A DNA stretch of 32,349 bases, taken from assembly GCA_947599995.1 (NCBI GenBank), contig CANQFW010000004.1, forward strand, positions 1-32,349, given 5' to 3'. Shown piece after piece: positions 1 to 11,200 of this stretch; positions within the stretch are counted from its first letter, which is position 1; each line of letters starts with the position of its first letter. Below the pieces are notes generated by a model. The model did no database searches and was not told where the DNA came from. It saw only the letters and a program-made list of their open reading frames with translations. This DNA is from an uncultured Clostridia bacterium (GTDB lineage: Bacteria > Bacillota > Clostridia > TANB77 > CAG-508). Made by a program: the position numbers and the translations under genes.

Positions 1-174
1 CAAAATCATATAAAATTAAAGGGATTTCTAAAAAAACGGAATTAAGATTTTATAAGCATTGTAAGCTGTTTATAAAATTTATACTCCGCATATTTATCTT
101 CTACGGAAAGTGTATCATTTTCAATGATAACTTCCTAGAATATAAAAAATCTTTTCTAAAAAGGAGACAAAATT

Positions 175-3100
175 ATGGATAAAAAAATATTACATGTAGG
201 CTTAGACGTAGGCTCTACAACTGTAAAAATAATAGTAATGAATTCAAACCAAGATACAATATATGAAGATTATAGAAGACATTATTCAGACACCAAAAAC
301 ACAGTGTGTAAAGTTTTAGAAGAACTTGCAGAAAAATATGCGGAAAATACATTTACCATAGCATTAACAGGCTCAGGAGCCATGTCTGCTTCAAAATTTT
401 TAAATGTAAATTTTATACAAGAAGTTATCTCTTGCAAAAGAGCCGTAGAAAAATATATTCCAGAAACAGATGTTGTAATAGAATTAGGAGGAGAAGACGC
501 TAAAATTATATATTTTGATAAATCAATAGAGCAACGTATGAACGGTACATGTGCTGGAGGTACAGGTGCTTTTATAGACCAAATGGCATCATTATTAGAT
601 ACAGATCCTACTGGCTTAAATGAATATGCCAAAAACTATAAAACTATCTACCCTATAGCTTCACGTTGTGGAGTGTTTGCCAAAACAGATATACAACCTT
701 TAATAAACGAAGGTGCAGCAAAAGAAGATATAGCTGTATCTATTTTTCAAGCAGTTGTAAATCAAACTATTAGCGGTTTAGCATGCGGAAGACCAATTAG
801 AGGAAAAGTAGCATTTTTGGGAGGACCTCTTACATATTTATCAGAGCTAAGAAAGAGATTTATAGAAACCTTAAAATTGACTCCAGATATGGTAATAGTA
901 CCAGAAGAAGCACATCTATTAGTTGCAAAAGGCGCAGCTCTTGATTCCCTAAATGAAAGTCCTATTTCATCTAAAGATTTAAAACAAAAAATAATGAACT
1001 TAAGAAATTCCTCAGATGCGACTACAACACCAATAGAACCATTATTTAAAAATGATAAAGAATATGAAGAATTTAAAACCCGTCATGCAAAAGCTACCGT
1101 AGAAAAAAAGGATTTTTCAAACTACGAAGGTGACTGTTATATTGGAATAGATGCCGGTTCAACTACAACAAAACTTGTTCTAATAGATAGAGACGGAAAT
1201 CTTCTTTACTCATTATATGGTAGTAACGAAGGAAATCCATTAAACAGCGTTATAAAAATGTTAAAAAAATTATATGAAGTATTACCTAAAAAAGCAGATA
1301 TCCGTTATAGCGGAGTTACAGGATATGGTGAGAAATTAATACAAACAGCACTAAACATTGATATAGGAGAAATAGAAACAATAGCACACTTTATGGCAGC
1401 TCAAAAATTTGAACCTAATGTTACATCAATTGTAGACATTGGTGGGCAAGATATGAAGTATATAAGACTAAAAAACGGAGCAATAGATTCAATTATGCTA
1501 AACGAAGCTTGTTCGTCTGGATGTGGATCATTTATAGAAACTTTTGCTAAAAGCTTAGGTCTAAAAATAAGTGACTTTGTAGATCAAGCCATTCATTCAA
1601 AAAGACCTGTTGACCTAGGTTCAAGATGTACAGTATTTATGAACTCAAAAATAAAACAAGCACAGAAAGAAGGCTACACAGTAGGCGACATATCTAGCGG
1701 CCTTTCATATTCTGTAATAAAAAATGCATTGCAAAAAGTTATGAAAATAAGAGACGTAGAAACACTTGGCTCAAAGATAGTAGTTCAAGGCGGAACGTTT
1801 TATAATGATGCTGTTTTAAGAGCATTTGAAAAAATAGTTGGAAAGGAAGTTATTCGTCCAGATATAGCAGGTTTAATGGGAGCTTACGGAATGGCACTTA
1901 TAGCCAAAACACAATTTGAAACAAATATGGACATGGAATACCATTCTACAATTACAAAATTAGACGGTCTAGACAAAGTGGATATTAAAATTACACACGC
2001 TCGTTGTAACAAATGTGAAAACCATTGCAAACTTACAATAAACACATTTGGAAATGGAAAGCGCTATATATCTGGAAACCGTTGCGAAAAAGGTACAGGA
2101 GTTATTACAAATAATGAAAAATTACCTAACCTCATAAAATATAAATATGATAGAATTTTCTCTTACACTCCTTTAACAGAAAAAGAAGCAAAAAGGGGAA
2201 TAATAGGAATCCCTAGAGTTCTTAATATGTACGAGGATTATCCATTCTGGTTCACATTTTTAAGCAGTCTAGGATTTAGAGTAATTATTTCAGAAAAAAG
2301 TACAAGAAATACATACGAAAAAGGTATGGAATCTATGCCTTCAGAATCTGTATGCTATCCTGCAAAACTTTCACACGGTCATATTGAAAGCTTATTAGAA
2401 CAAGGTATAACGACAATTTTCTATCCATGCATACCTTATTCAAGAAAAGAATATCAAAAAGCAGATAACCATTATAACTGTCCAATTGTAATTTCTTATG
2501 CGGAAGTTTTAAAAAATAATGTTGAAAATCTAAAAAAACAAAATATAAAGTTTCTAAATCCATTTTTACCACTTGATACAACTAACCTAGTAAAGAAAAT
2601 TTTGGAACTAGATGAATTTAAGGAATACAACTTTACTAAAAAGGAACTAACAGAAGCCGCACAAAAAGCGGAAGCAGAATATCAAAAATTTAAACAAGAT
2701 ATTCGTAACAAAGGATTAGAAACCATAAAATACATTGAAGAAAATAACCTAAAAGGCATAGTTTTAGCTGGAAGACCATATCACATAGACCCAGAAATTA
2801 ATCACGGAATAGATACGTTAATCTCATCATTAGGTCTTTGTGTACTTACAGAAGATAGCATTTCAGATAAATCTGAAGCAAAAAGACCTCTAAGAGTAGT
2901 TGACCAATGGACTTTCCACTCAAGGCTTTATGCAGCAGCAGATTTTGTTGGAAAACACGATAATTTAGAATTAGTTCAGCTTAACTCATTTGGTTGTGGA
3001 GTAGATGCGGTTACAACAGATCAAGTCGAGGAAATTTTAACAAGCTACGGTAAAATGTATACCTTAATTAAGATAGATGAAGTAAACAACCTAGGAGCCG

Positions 3101-4521
3101 TAAAAATACGTATCCGTTCACTTTTAGCAAGTATGAATAAAAGGCAAAAAGAAAAGGAAAACTGTACTGGAAATTATGAAGCAAATAAACCTTCATTTAC
3201 TAAGGATATGAGAAAGAATTACACTATTTTAATCCCACAAATGATACCAATACATTTCGAATTGTTAGAATCAGCAGTAAAAAGTTGCGGATACAATATT
3301 GAACTTTTAAGAGAATGCACACCTCACACAGTAGAAGTAGGATTAAAATATGTAAATAATGATGCTTGTTATCCTTCAATTTTAACAACAGGTCAATTTA
3401 TAGAAGCACTTCAATCTGGAAAATATAATGTAAATAAAACTGCAATCATAATGTCTCAAACTGGCGGTGGATGTCGTGCAACAAATTACATAGGATTTAT
3501 AAGAAAAGCTTTAAAAGATGCTGGATTTGGTCAAGTCCCTGTAATTTCTTTTAACCTAGTAGGTATGGAGAAAAATCCAGGATTTAAACTTACTCCGAAA
3601 CTTTTAGGACAATTAATAAAAGCTGTTTTATTGGGAGATTTATTACAAAAGTTGCTACACAAAAATAGAGCATATGAAATTAATAAAGGTGAAACAGATA
3701 AACTTTATCAAACATGGCTTGAAAAGTCCAAAGATATTATAAAAAAAGGATCTACAAGTGAGATAAAAAAAGCCATACAAGAAATGGTCATAGATTTTGA
3801 ACGCATCGAATTGGATACTACAATAGAAAAACCAAAAGTAGGAATAGTTGGAGAAGTGTTAATAAAATATCATCCATTCGGAAATAATTATGTGGCAGAC
3901 TTATTAGAAAAAGAAGGTGCAGAAGTAATATTACCTGATTTTATGGGATTTGTAAAATTTATGGCAACACACAAAATAACATTCAACAAATTATTAAATA
4001 TAAACAAAACCTCGTCAAAAATAAGCAAATTAGCAATAAAATTAATTGATTTAATGGAAAAGACTACTGTAAATGCACTTTCAGAATCTAAAAAAGATTA
4101 CCTAATGCCATGCAATATATGGCACTTAGAATCTCAAGTAAAAGATATTCTATCAATCGGAAATCAAACAGGCGAAGGCTGGTTCCTAACTGCAGAAATG
4201 ATTGAATACATAGAAAACAACATTCCAAATATTGTATGCGTACAACCATTTGCATGTTTGCCAAACCATGTGGTAGGAAAGGGAGTAATAAAAACTATTC
4301 GCGAAAAATACCCAATGGCAAACATTACTCCTGTAGACTATGACCCTGGAGCAAGTGAAACAAACCAAGCAAATAGAATAAAACTTTTAATGACAGTAGC
4401 AAAAGATAATTTAAAAATGAAACAAAAAGAAAAAATTGCTATAGCAAATGAAAATATTATATCAAATAATATTGAAAGAAACAACAATGAAAATGAAACA
4501 ACTAAAATCTTAAATAAATAA
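175..4521 (+). CDS. 2-hydroxyacyl-CoA dehydratase activase-type protein (two BadF/BadG/HgdC ATPase domains fused to DUF2229-like and dehydratase D-subunit-like regions)
   Basis: 1448 aa ORF; LDVGSTTVKI and IGIDAGSTTTKLVLIDRDG repeated ATPase motifs; NGTCAGGTGAFIDQMA and EACSSGCGSFIETFA activase motifs; RBS-like AAAAGGAGA upstream. Confidence 0.9.
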   Translation: MDKKILHVGLDVGSTTVKIIVMNSNQDTIYEDYRRHYSDTKNTVCKVLEELAEKYAENTFTIALTGSGAMSASKFLNVNFIQEVISCKRAVEKYIPETDVVIELGGEDAKIIYFDKSIEQRMNGTCAGGTGAFIDQMASLLDTDPTGLNEYAKNYKTIYPIASRCGVFAKTDIQPLINEGAAKEDIAVSIFQAVVNQTISGLACGRPIRGKVAFLGGPLTYLSELRKRFIETLKLTPDMVIVPEEAHLLVAKGAALDSLNESPISSKDLKQKIMNLRNSSDATTTPIEPLFKNDKEYEEFKTRHAKATVEKKDFSNYEGDCYIGIDAGSTTTKLVLIDRDGNLLYSLYGSNEGNPLNSVIKMLKKLYEVLPKKADIRYSGVTGYGEKLIQTALNIDIGEIETIAHFMAAQKFEPNVTSIVDIGGQDMKYIRLKNGAIDSIMLNEACSSGCGSFIETFAKSLGLKISDFVDQAIHSKRPVDLGSRCTVFMNSKIKQAQKEGYTVGDISSGLSYSVIKNALQKVMKIRDVETLGSKIVVQGGTFYNDAVLRAFEKIVGKEVIRPDIAGLMGAYGMALIAKTQFETNMDMEYHSTITKLDGLDKVDIKITHARCNKCENHCKLTINTFGNGKRYISGNRCEKGTGVITNNEKLPNLIKYKYDRIFSYTPLTEKEAKRGIIGIPRVLNMYEDYPFWFTFLSSLGFRVIISEKSTRNTYEKGMESMPSESVCYPAKLSHGHIESLLEQGITTIFYPCIPYSRKEYQKADNHYNCPIVISYAEVLKNNVENLKKQNIKFLNPFLPLDTTNLVKKILELDEFKEYNFTKKELTEAAQKAEAEYQKFKQDIRNKGLETIKYIEENNLKGIVLAGRPYHIDPEINHGIDTLISSLGLCVLTEDSISDKSEAKRPLRVVDQWTFHSRLYAAADFVGKHDNLELVQLNSFGCGVDAVTTDQVEEILTSYGKMYTLIKIDEVNNLGAVKIRIRSLLASMNKRQKEKENCTGNYEANKPSFTKDMRKNYTILIPQMIPIHFELLESAVKSCGYNIELLRECTPHTVEVGLKYVNNDACYPSILTTGQFIEALQSGKYNVNKTAIIMSQTGGGCRATNYIGFIRKALKDAGFGQVPVISFNLVGMEKNPGFKLTPKLLGQLIKAVLLGDLLQKLLHKNRAYEINKGETDKLYQTWLEKSKDIIKKGSTSEIKKAIQEMVIDFERIELDTTIEKPKVGIVGEVLIKYHPFGNNYVADLLEKEGAEVILPDFMGFVKFMATHKITFNKLLNINKTSSKISKLAIKLIDLMEKTTVNALSESKKDYLMPCNIWHLESQVKDILSIGNQTGEGWFLTAEMIEYIENNIPNIVCVQPFACLPNHVVGKGVIKTIREKYPMANITPVDYDPGASETNQANRIKLLMTVAKDNLKMKQKEKIAIANENIISNNIERNNNENETTKILNK

Positions 4522-4528
4522 TATAAAT

Positions 4529-4549
4529 AGGGTACTTTTTAAGTACTCT
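4529..4549 (+). terminator. Hairpin followed by T-rich tract after the activase gene
   Basis: AGGGTACTT-TTT-AAGTACTCT followed by GTTTGTTTTATT, 8 nt after the stop codon. Confidence 0.6.
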
Positions 4550-4687
4550 GTTTGTTTTATTACTTCTAAAACAATCAAATTAACTATTATTTTCTATTAA
4601 CAAAATATTATTTATTAATTAATATTTAAATTATCATTTTAATTAAATAAAAAATATGTTATAATAAATTTATAGGAGAAGAAGAAT

Positions 4688-5386
4688 ATGAAAAATTATT
4701 ATGAGATATTAGAAGTTGATAAAAACGCCTCGCCAGAAGTTATAGACAAGGCATATAAAACGCTCGTTAAAAAATACCATCCAGATTTACAAGAACCTCA
4801 TGAAAAAGAACAAGCAGAATCAAAGATTAAAGAAATAAATGAAGCATATGATGTTTTATCAGATAAAACAAAAAGGAATGAATATAATAAAACATTACAA
4901 AATAACTCTATTTCTATAGAAAAATATAATTTAATTGTTAAAGAAAATCAAAGATTAAAAAATGAGTTAGATAATATAAAAAATATTTATTACCAAAATA
5001 TAAATAATTATTCGCAAAACAATAATAATTACTCTAATGTAAATAATTATTCACAAAGCAATAATGATTACTCTAATGAAGATAATTATTCACAAAATAA
5101 TACTTACTCAAATACAAATGATAACTATAAAAATATTAAATATAATAATCCGAATTATGAAAATAACACTAACAGAATTAATTATAATAATTCTATAAAT
5201 GACTTTTTAAAAAAACACCATTATAATAAAAATAATCATAATGGAAACGATAAACTAATTCCTTTTATAATATTTTTTGCAATTATAATAATTTTCTTTA
5301 TACCTGAAATACTAAATTTTTTCTCATATGTGCCTCGATCATTTATCATTATTATGATTGTTATTATTATTATTACAAAATTATAG
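4688..5386 (+). CDS. J-domain (DnaJ-like) protein with Asn/Tyr-rich linker and C-terminal transmembrane segments
   Basis: [33 protein letters not shown] with HPD motif; N/Y/S/Q-rich middle; hydrophobic C-terminus; RBS TAGGAGAAG. Confidence 0.88.
   Translation: MKNYYEILEVDKNASPEVIDKAYKTLVKKYHPDLQEPHEKEQAESKIKEINEAYDVLSDKTKRNEYNKTLQNNSISIEKYNLIVKENQRLKNELDNIKNIYYQNINNYSQNNNNYSNVNNYSQSNNDYSNEDNYSQNNTYSNTNDNYKNIKYNNPNYENNTNRINYNNSINDFLKKHHYNKNNHNGNDKLIPFIIFFAIIIIFFIPEILNFFSYVPRSFIIIMIVIIIITKL
5003..5116 (+). repeat. Coding tandem repeat of about 39 bp x3 ([13 protein letters not shown] / [13 protein letters not shown] / [12 protein letters not shown])
   Basis: Read directly from the DNA; in frame with the J-domain ORF. 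Confidence 0.8.
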
Positions 5387-5427
5387 AAAAAATAACTAAA
5401 AATAAAATTATTTTTAGTTATTTTTTC
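5386..5427. terminator. Bidirectional terminator between convergent genes
   Basis: Perfect 19-bp inverted repeat GAAAAAATAACTAAAAATA-AAAT-TATTTTTAGTTATTTTTTC with A/T tracts on both sides. Confidence 0.8.
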
Positions 5428-5435
5428 TTTATCAT

Positions 5436-6770
5436 TTATTTAATATTAAATGACATTACAAATTTCGTTTCTTCCTCTAATTTCATAATTATCTGCATTT
5501 TTTTTATTTGAGAATTATTATCAGAATTTTTTATTATAATATCATATATATAAGTTTCACCTTCATTTGTAAATTTACCATATTCTACAGTACATTTATC
5601 ATAAACATTTTTTTGTATAAATGTTGCAAAAGCATTAATATCTTTAAATTGGTTATTTTTAAATCCATCTGCTAAATAATTATATGCAAATTTATAATCC
5701 TTTGCATTTAATGCTTTAAAAATTCTATCTATATTCATAACCACACGTTCCTGAATATTTGCTGAATTATATTTTTCTATAAATTGCGGTAAATCCATAG
5801 TATATGTATCAAGTATTACTTTATAACTAAAATCATTAAAAACATTAAAGATATAATAATTATCATTAAAATCTGAACATATATATTGTGTATATTCATC
5901 AGTTTTATTAACTGTATATTTCAAAAATCCAGCATAGTATTTCTGAGATAAATATTCTTTATAGTCTTCGTCACTTTTAAATTCGTCTTTTGATTTTGCT
6001 CTATTCATCTCCATTAATTTATAATTATCTATATTTGTTTTTAAATAATTTCTATAATTCTCATAATTTCCAAAACGTTTTTGACTATAAGTTTCATCTA
6101 AAGTTTTGTATGCATATGTAGGATAATATACTACATTTTCTATATAATCATAGAAATATTTTCTAGCTAAATCTTCATCTGAAAGTATCGGAGAATTAAA
6201 AGAATTATATTCATTTTGTAATATTTCCTTTTCATCATATTCAATTTCTCCATTTATATTTTGATTATATTCATCTTCACTACAAGGCTTAATTGAAAAA
6301 GTATCATTTGCCAGATCTAAAATTACAGTAAAAAATTTATCTTCTTGACCTTTATTATTATATAATACACCCTTAATAAAATATGGAATTTGAGACTTAG
6401 CTTCTAGATAATATATTTCCAATATTTCGTATTTTTTATCATCTCCACTTTTAATAATAATATCAAAAATATTATCTTCTGTTATCTTATTTTCCTTTAT
6501 ATAATTATCATCTATAATATTATACAAAATCTTTGGCATATTATTATTTATATTATTATAGTATCTTTGTATACAATCTTTAACACTAAAATATGTATAT
6601 TTAGAATCAAGCTTATATACCTTCCTTTCACCTTCTATTTCCTTATCGCCCTGAGTAGATATATATTGGATATACTCTTTTTTTTCCGTGTTATTTATAT
6701 ATATAATAGCAGCAATAATTATAAATATAATTATAATTAATAATATTATTAACCCTTTTAATTTTTTCAT
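5436..6770 (-). CDS. Single-pass membrane protein with several NTF2-like (VirB8/TcpC-like) extracellular domains
   Basis: ORF called to 6917, but MKKLKGLIILLIIIIFIIIAAIIYI at 6770 has RBS GAGGAAGTG and an N-terminal TM helix; about three repeats of NTF2-like helix/sheet pattern (e.g. IFKALNAKDYKFAYNYLADGFKNN). Confidence 0.65.
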   Translation of the reverse strand: MKKLKGLIILLIIIIFIIIAAIIYINNTEKKEYIQYISTQGDKEIEGERKVYKLDSKYTYFSVKDCIQRYYNNINNNMPKILYNIIDDNYIKENKITEDNIFDIIIKSGDDKKYEILEIYYLEAKSQIPYFIKGVLYNNKGQEDKFFTVILDLANDTFSIKPCSEDEYNQNINGEIEYDEKEILQNEYNSFNSPILSDEDLARKYFYDYIENVVYYPTYAYKTLDETYSQKRFGNYENYRNYLKTNIDNYKLMEMNRAKSKDEFKSDEDYKEYLSQKYYAGFLKYTVNKTDEYTQYICSDFNDNYYIFNVFNDFSYKVILDTYTMDLPQFIEKYNSANIQERVVMNIDRIFKALNAKDYKFAYNYLADGFKNNQFKDINAFATFIQKNVYDKCTVEYGKFTNEGETYIYDIIIKNSDNNSQIKKMQIIMKLEEETKFVMSFNIK

Positions 6771-6789
6771 TAAACACTTCCTCACAAAA

Positions 6790-9700
6790 TTATTTTTTAT
6801 ATCTAAATATATATTTAATAGAACCCTTATTATACTTAGCAAAGAAGTTAGACGCGACATTAGGATAATTTGTAGCTCCTGAACCACCTCCATGGTGTGC
6901 AAATTGATTATTACCAATATACACTACAACATGTTGGAATGAATATGAACTTGAATATGTTGCAACAATATCTCCGTCTTGTATAATATCTTCAATATTC
7001 TTATCCAAATTCTTACTTTGAGCAAAGTTTCCGACAGACGCCGTAGCAGAAGGAGTTGCATTATAATAAATTAACTCATAATTAGGATCTTTATATAAAT
7101 TTATTCCTAACGTATCAACACTGTCTGACCAACTCTTAAATCCATTGGAATTATATAATACCTCTGATACAAAGCTTGCACAAACATATACACCAGAACT
7201 AAATCCATTTGTAGATTTTCTCACACTGTTATAAGATGTCTGCTGAGTTCCTCCCATCTTAGTTAATTCAACTAATTTCTTTGCAGCCTCGACAATTGGT
7301 CCTCCTGCCCCTCCACCAGATGAATATGATTCGATTTCAGGCACACTTTTAAGTTCTGTTCCATCACTTAATTGGTATATCCCTTCTTTAAACAATTTCC
7401 ACCTAGCAGTTGATCTTTTTTCATATTTCGAATCATGAAAAGGTAAAAATTGATATCTCAGATCTTCTATATTCTCATTACTAACTCCACCTTCGAATTT
7501 AGCATATGCAGCTATAAACTCACTATATGGGAATCCACCTGGTCCATATTGCCATTGAGCATCTACCATTGCTCCCATTTGATCTAAAGTCATTTTTACA
7601 TTTTTTCCCGTCTTTTTATTATATTCTTCTATCTCTTTTTTAATATTTTGCAATTCCTCTGAAAGTCTATACATATGAGCTCGATCAACAACCTCTACAG
7701 GAAGATCATATTTTTCTGGATATGCTAAATGATAAATTGGACTATTATATGCTGTAACACCACTTGTATCTATGCCTCCTGAAGTAATTAAATCTCCAAC
7801 AGCTTTTTTTAAAGTCATATTATATTTAAAATCCTTATATGCTCTGTTCATTGCACCTTCATGAGCAAAACCATTATAACCTGCTGCATAAAACATAAAT
7901 CCGTGGGCGGTACTTATGCTATGAAAGTCATCATTATTAAATCCATCTAATAATTTATACTTATTTCCTTTGTCATTTGTTATATTACCTTCATAAGAAG
8001 TCATCCACTGCCTCAAGCAATCAATAGCAGTTCCAGGTTGGAAATCTGTATTACCAAATATATCAATCCAATTTACAACACTCTCAAAATCCTTAATTCC
8101 ATAGCTCTCTCCCGTATATCTCTGTAAAATATATTTCATAACAGCTACCAAATTTTTATTATATTCCGAAGTTGACTCCATAAATTGAATTAATGCATCA
8201 GCACCATTTACTAAAAGATCACCCGCAGAAGACTCTTTAGTTCCTTCATATACATCTTTATATACAACTTTTTTACCAGAAGGATTAAATTTTGCTCCTT
8301 TTACATATGTGCCTGTATCATTTTTCAATAATCCTAAAAATTGATCTGTGTTATCTGTATATTCTATAGCCTTGTTAGATGGAGTAGTTGATTTTGTTAC
8401 TACCTTTGTAAATTTAGATGTTTGTACATTACTTTTCTTTTGTATCATCTCAGCTACTCTTGCTATGTCAGTATATTTATCTTCCTCCGTAATAACTGAA
8501 TTTTGACCATTTCCTGTATTTGTAGTAGTATTTGTCGTAGGGTTATTAAAGGTATTTTTACCATGTGAAAAGAAATCTGTTTTCGTAACTACTTTTCCTA
8601 GTAATTTATAAATAAACGAATCATCATTATTTGACAAATCTTTTGAACTCCAATCATTAACATCTGTATCGCTCCATGCATTTTGATATCTTTGATTTGC
8701 CTTTTCATAATTTATCATATAATCTTCAATTGGATAACCTGGCTTAAATGTTTGAACACTCTCTGAATTTTCATTTTTTGGTACCCAAATATGATATTCC
8801 TCATCATTTTCTTTCAACACATCATCAATATTAGTATCTTTACCATAATCTTTTTCATTTGTTACTTCATCTCCTGATTCATTTACTGCGGTATATTTTG
8901 CATCAATAGAACTATCAGCCTCATATTTTGCACTTCCATACCAAGCCACAGCTTCTTTTACGTAAATACTATAATCTGTTTTTTCCTTGGTAACCCTCTT
9001 TGTTTTTTCAACATTCCTTTCACCTTCTACTCCAGCAACTTCTTGTACTAAATCATATCTTGGTTGTTTTGACTCGTTTGTTGTTGTTGTTGTTTCATTT
9101 CCGTTCTGGTTTGTAGTTACCGTTTCTGTTGTCTTTTCAGCCGGTTGTATTCCTTTTACTGTTACCTCATCAGCATATCTTTCGGTGGTCTCTTGTACAG
9201 TAACAATTTCATCACAATCTACTACTAAAGTAATATGTTCATTTTGGATTAAATCACAAATAGCTCCTATAAATTCACTACTTGCTGTCATTTCTAATAA
9301 TGAAACTAGAAAATCCATCGGCATAACATATTTTGAAATATATTGATAGTAATCTATTTCGGCTGTTTCGACCTTTTGACTATCCTTTTTAGTATCATGT
9401 ACTAATTCTTCACCATTATATTTATATATGTTCTCTGTAGTTTGCATATTCGGGCAATACATTTTAATAGTTCCTATACTATCTATTGTATATGCATATT
9501 TCATTTCATTTTTTACTGCATCTGCTGTTTCATCTTTTCCGTTTTCAATATCATAATTATATGTATTAATAAAATGCTCAAAATCGCTTTCACCGTCATC
9601 TCCTACTTCATTATTATATGACCAAATCTTCGATCCTTCATTATCTTTCAATTCAATAATTCCATAGGCTGACATATAGTATTCGCCTTTTTTTCCGCTT

Positions 9701-10210
9701 TTTATCATCATCGCCTTCCCAATAGCTAAAAGTTCCTTCATTCTCTTTTTTGTCATAATCCTCTTTAGAAATAGGAATTGCAACTTGAGTATCAGATGTA
9801 CTCATTGTCATATAATTAACCAACATCATCTTTTTTAAAACATAATCTGTTAGACAAGACTGCTCTAAATCTATAGCCTGTTTTGTTAATGTATCTTTTA
9901 TGTTATCAACCTGTTCTTGATTAATTATTATTAAAAATTCACATGAAGGCTTTTCCGGTTTCCAATATTTTGTATTAAAAAGATAACTTAGTCCATTTGT
10001 TAAGCTTTTGAAATCTCTCTCAATCCCAGCTACAGGATTTGTTAGTGTATCTAATAGATTATTTACGGTATCTGTTATTACATCTAATATTCCAGCAACT
10101 ATTGTAATAAGCATTATTACAACTAATATTAATGCTATAAGCGGTATCAATACTATTAATGAGGATTTGCTGTTGCTTACCTTTTCATTTCCTACAATAT
10201 TATTCATCAC
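6790..10210 (-). CDS. Putative membrane-anchored VirB1/CwlT-like cell-wall hydrolase (lysozyme-like plus NlpC/P60-like), interrupted by an apparent 1-nt frameshift; called as ORFs 9653..10210 and 6790..9783
   Basis: N-terminal ORF supplies TM helix SLIVLIPLIALILVVIMLITIVAGI; the C-terminal ORF has no signal and begins inside the other frame. Removing one A from an A7 tract (plus-strand T at 9688-9694) joins ...DDDKKRKKGEYYMSAYGIIEL... into 1139 aa. C-terminal VCASFVSEVL and GDIVATYSSSYSFQHVVVYIG resemble NlpC/P60. Confidence 0.7.
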
Positions 10211-10227
10211 TTCACCTCTTATCTAAT

Positions 10228-11175
10228 CTACATTTCTACTTTTATTTTTCCCCTATCAGCATAGTCTTCTTGATTTCTATATTTTGTTACATCTGTTACT
10301 ATGTCTGAGAACTCAATATATTTTGATTTTATAGATGTATCATAAGCTCTATTAAATCTTATTTTTAAAGTTCTAGTTACTCCGGAAGGTAATTCTAAAT
10401 ATAAATTTTTTATATCATTTTTCTGTGAATAATATTTAACATCATTTGCATCAACCATTGAAATACTTTTTAAACTCTGATCTGTATCTAATAAGATTTC
10501 AGAATCCGTAATATTTTTAATTTTTATAGTATAAACTTCATAATCCATATAAATGGTTTTATCTACGGCTAACGCCTCTGCACAATCTGAACTAGATTGT
10601 TTATTAATAGTTTCCTTTTTTATAAACCCATTTACATTTAATTTTATATCATCATCTGTAGTAACTACAGTTATATAATCTTGTCCTTTTTGACTACTTT
10701 CATAATTTCCCGTAGATAAAAAATCTTCGGTAAATCTAACTCTATATGTATGGTAATTATCTTCATTTATCCAACTTTGCAAATTATATTGCTTGTTTCC
10801 ATTAAATAATCCATTACAATATCTATTTTTAAATAATTCTACGGTTGGATACAACTCGTTCTTGCAATCATCTGATATTAATTTATATGCTTCTTCTTCA
10901 TTTCCATTATTACAATATTCTACAAATTTACTAATAAGATTATTATCCTCGCTATACTCATCATTCGTAACCTTATCTCCTGAAATCATTGTTTTTTGTG
11001 GATTATAAATAGAGATACTATTTTCTGTTTCAGTGTTTGTATCAGTTCTATTTAATACTGCCATAATCGATGCACCAATTAGACCAATAACAATTAGTAC
11101 TCCCATTACTTTTGCTATTTGTAATATTATTACTTTATTTTTTTTAAAAAACGAACTTAACCATCTACGAAACAT
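10228..11175 (-). CDS. Membrane protein with NTF2-like (VirB8/TcpC-like) domain and C-terminal beta-rich domain
   Basis: N-terminal TM VMGVLIVIGLIGASIMAVL; NLISKFVEYCNNGNEEEAYKLISDDCKNELYPTVELFKNRYCNG resembles NTF2/lumazine-binding-like domains of conjugation proteins. Confidence 0.6.
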   Translation of the reverse strand: MFRRWLSSFFKKNKVIILQIAKVMGVLIVIGLIGASIMAVLNRTDTNTETENSISIYNPQKTMISGDKVTNDEYSEDNNLISKFVEYCNNGNEEEAYKLISDDCKNELYPTVELFKNRYCNGLFNGNKQYNLQSWINEDNYHTYRVRFTEDFLSTGNYESSQKGQDYITVVTTDDDIKLNVNGFIKKETINKQSSSDCAEALAVDKTIYMDYEVYTIKIKNITDSEILLDTDQSLKSISMVDANDVKYYSQKNDIKNLYLELPSGVTRTLKIRFNRAYDTSIKSKYIEFSDIVTDVTKYRNQEDYADRGKIKVEM

Positions 11176-11200
11176 ATTTAGTATCTCCTTTTTTATTTAC

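Noticed and set aside
9686-9700. Programmed -1 ribosomal frameshift at the A7 tract
   Set aside because: A -1 shift from the upstream frame soon reaches a stop; joining the ORFs needs +1 (or -2), so the standard -1 slippery-site model does not apply.
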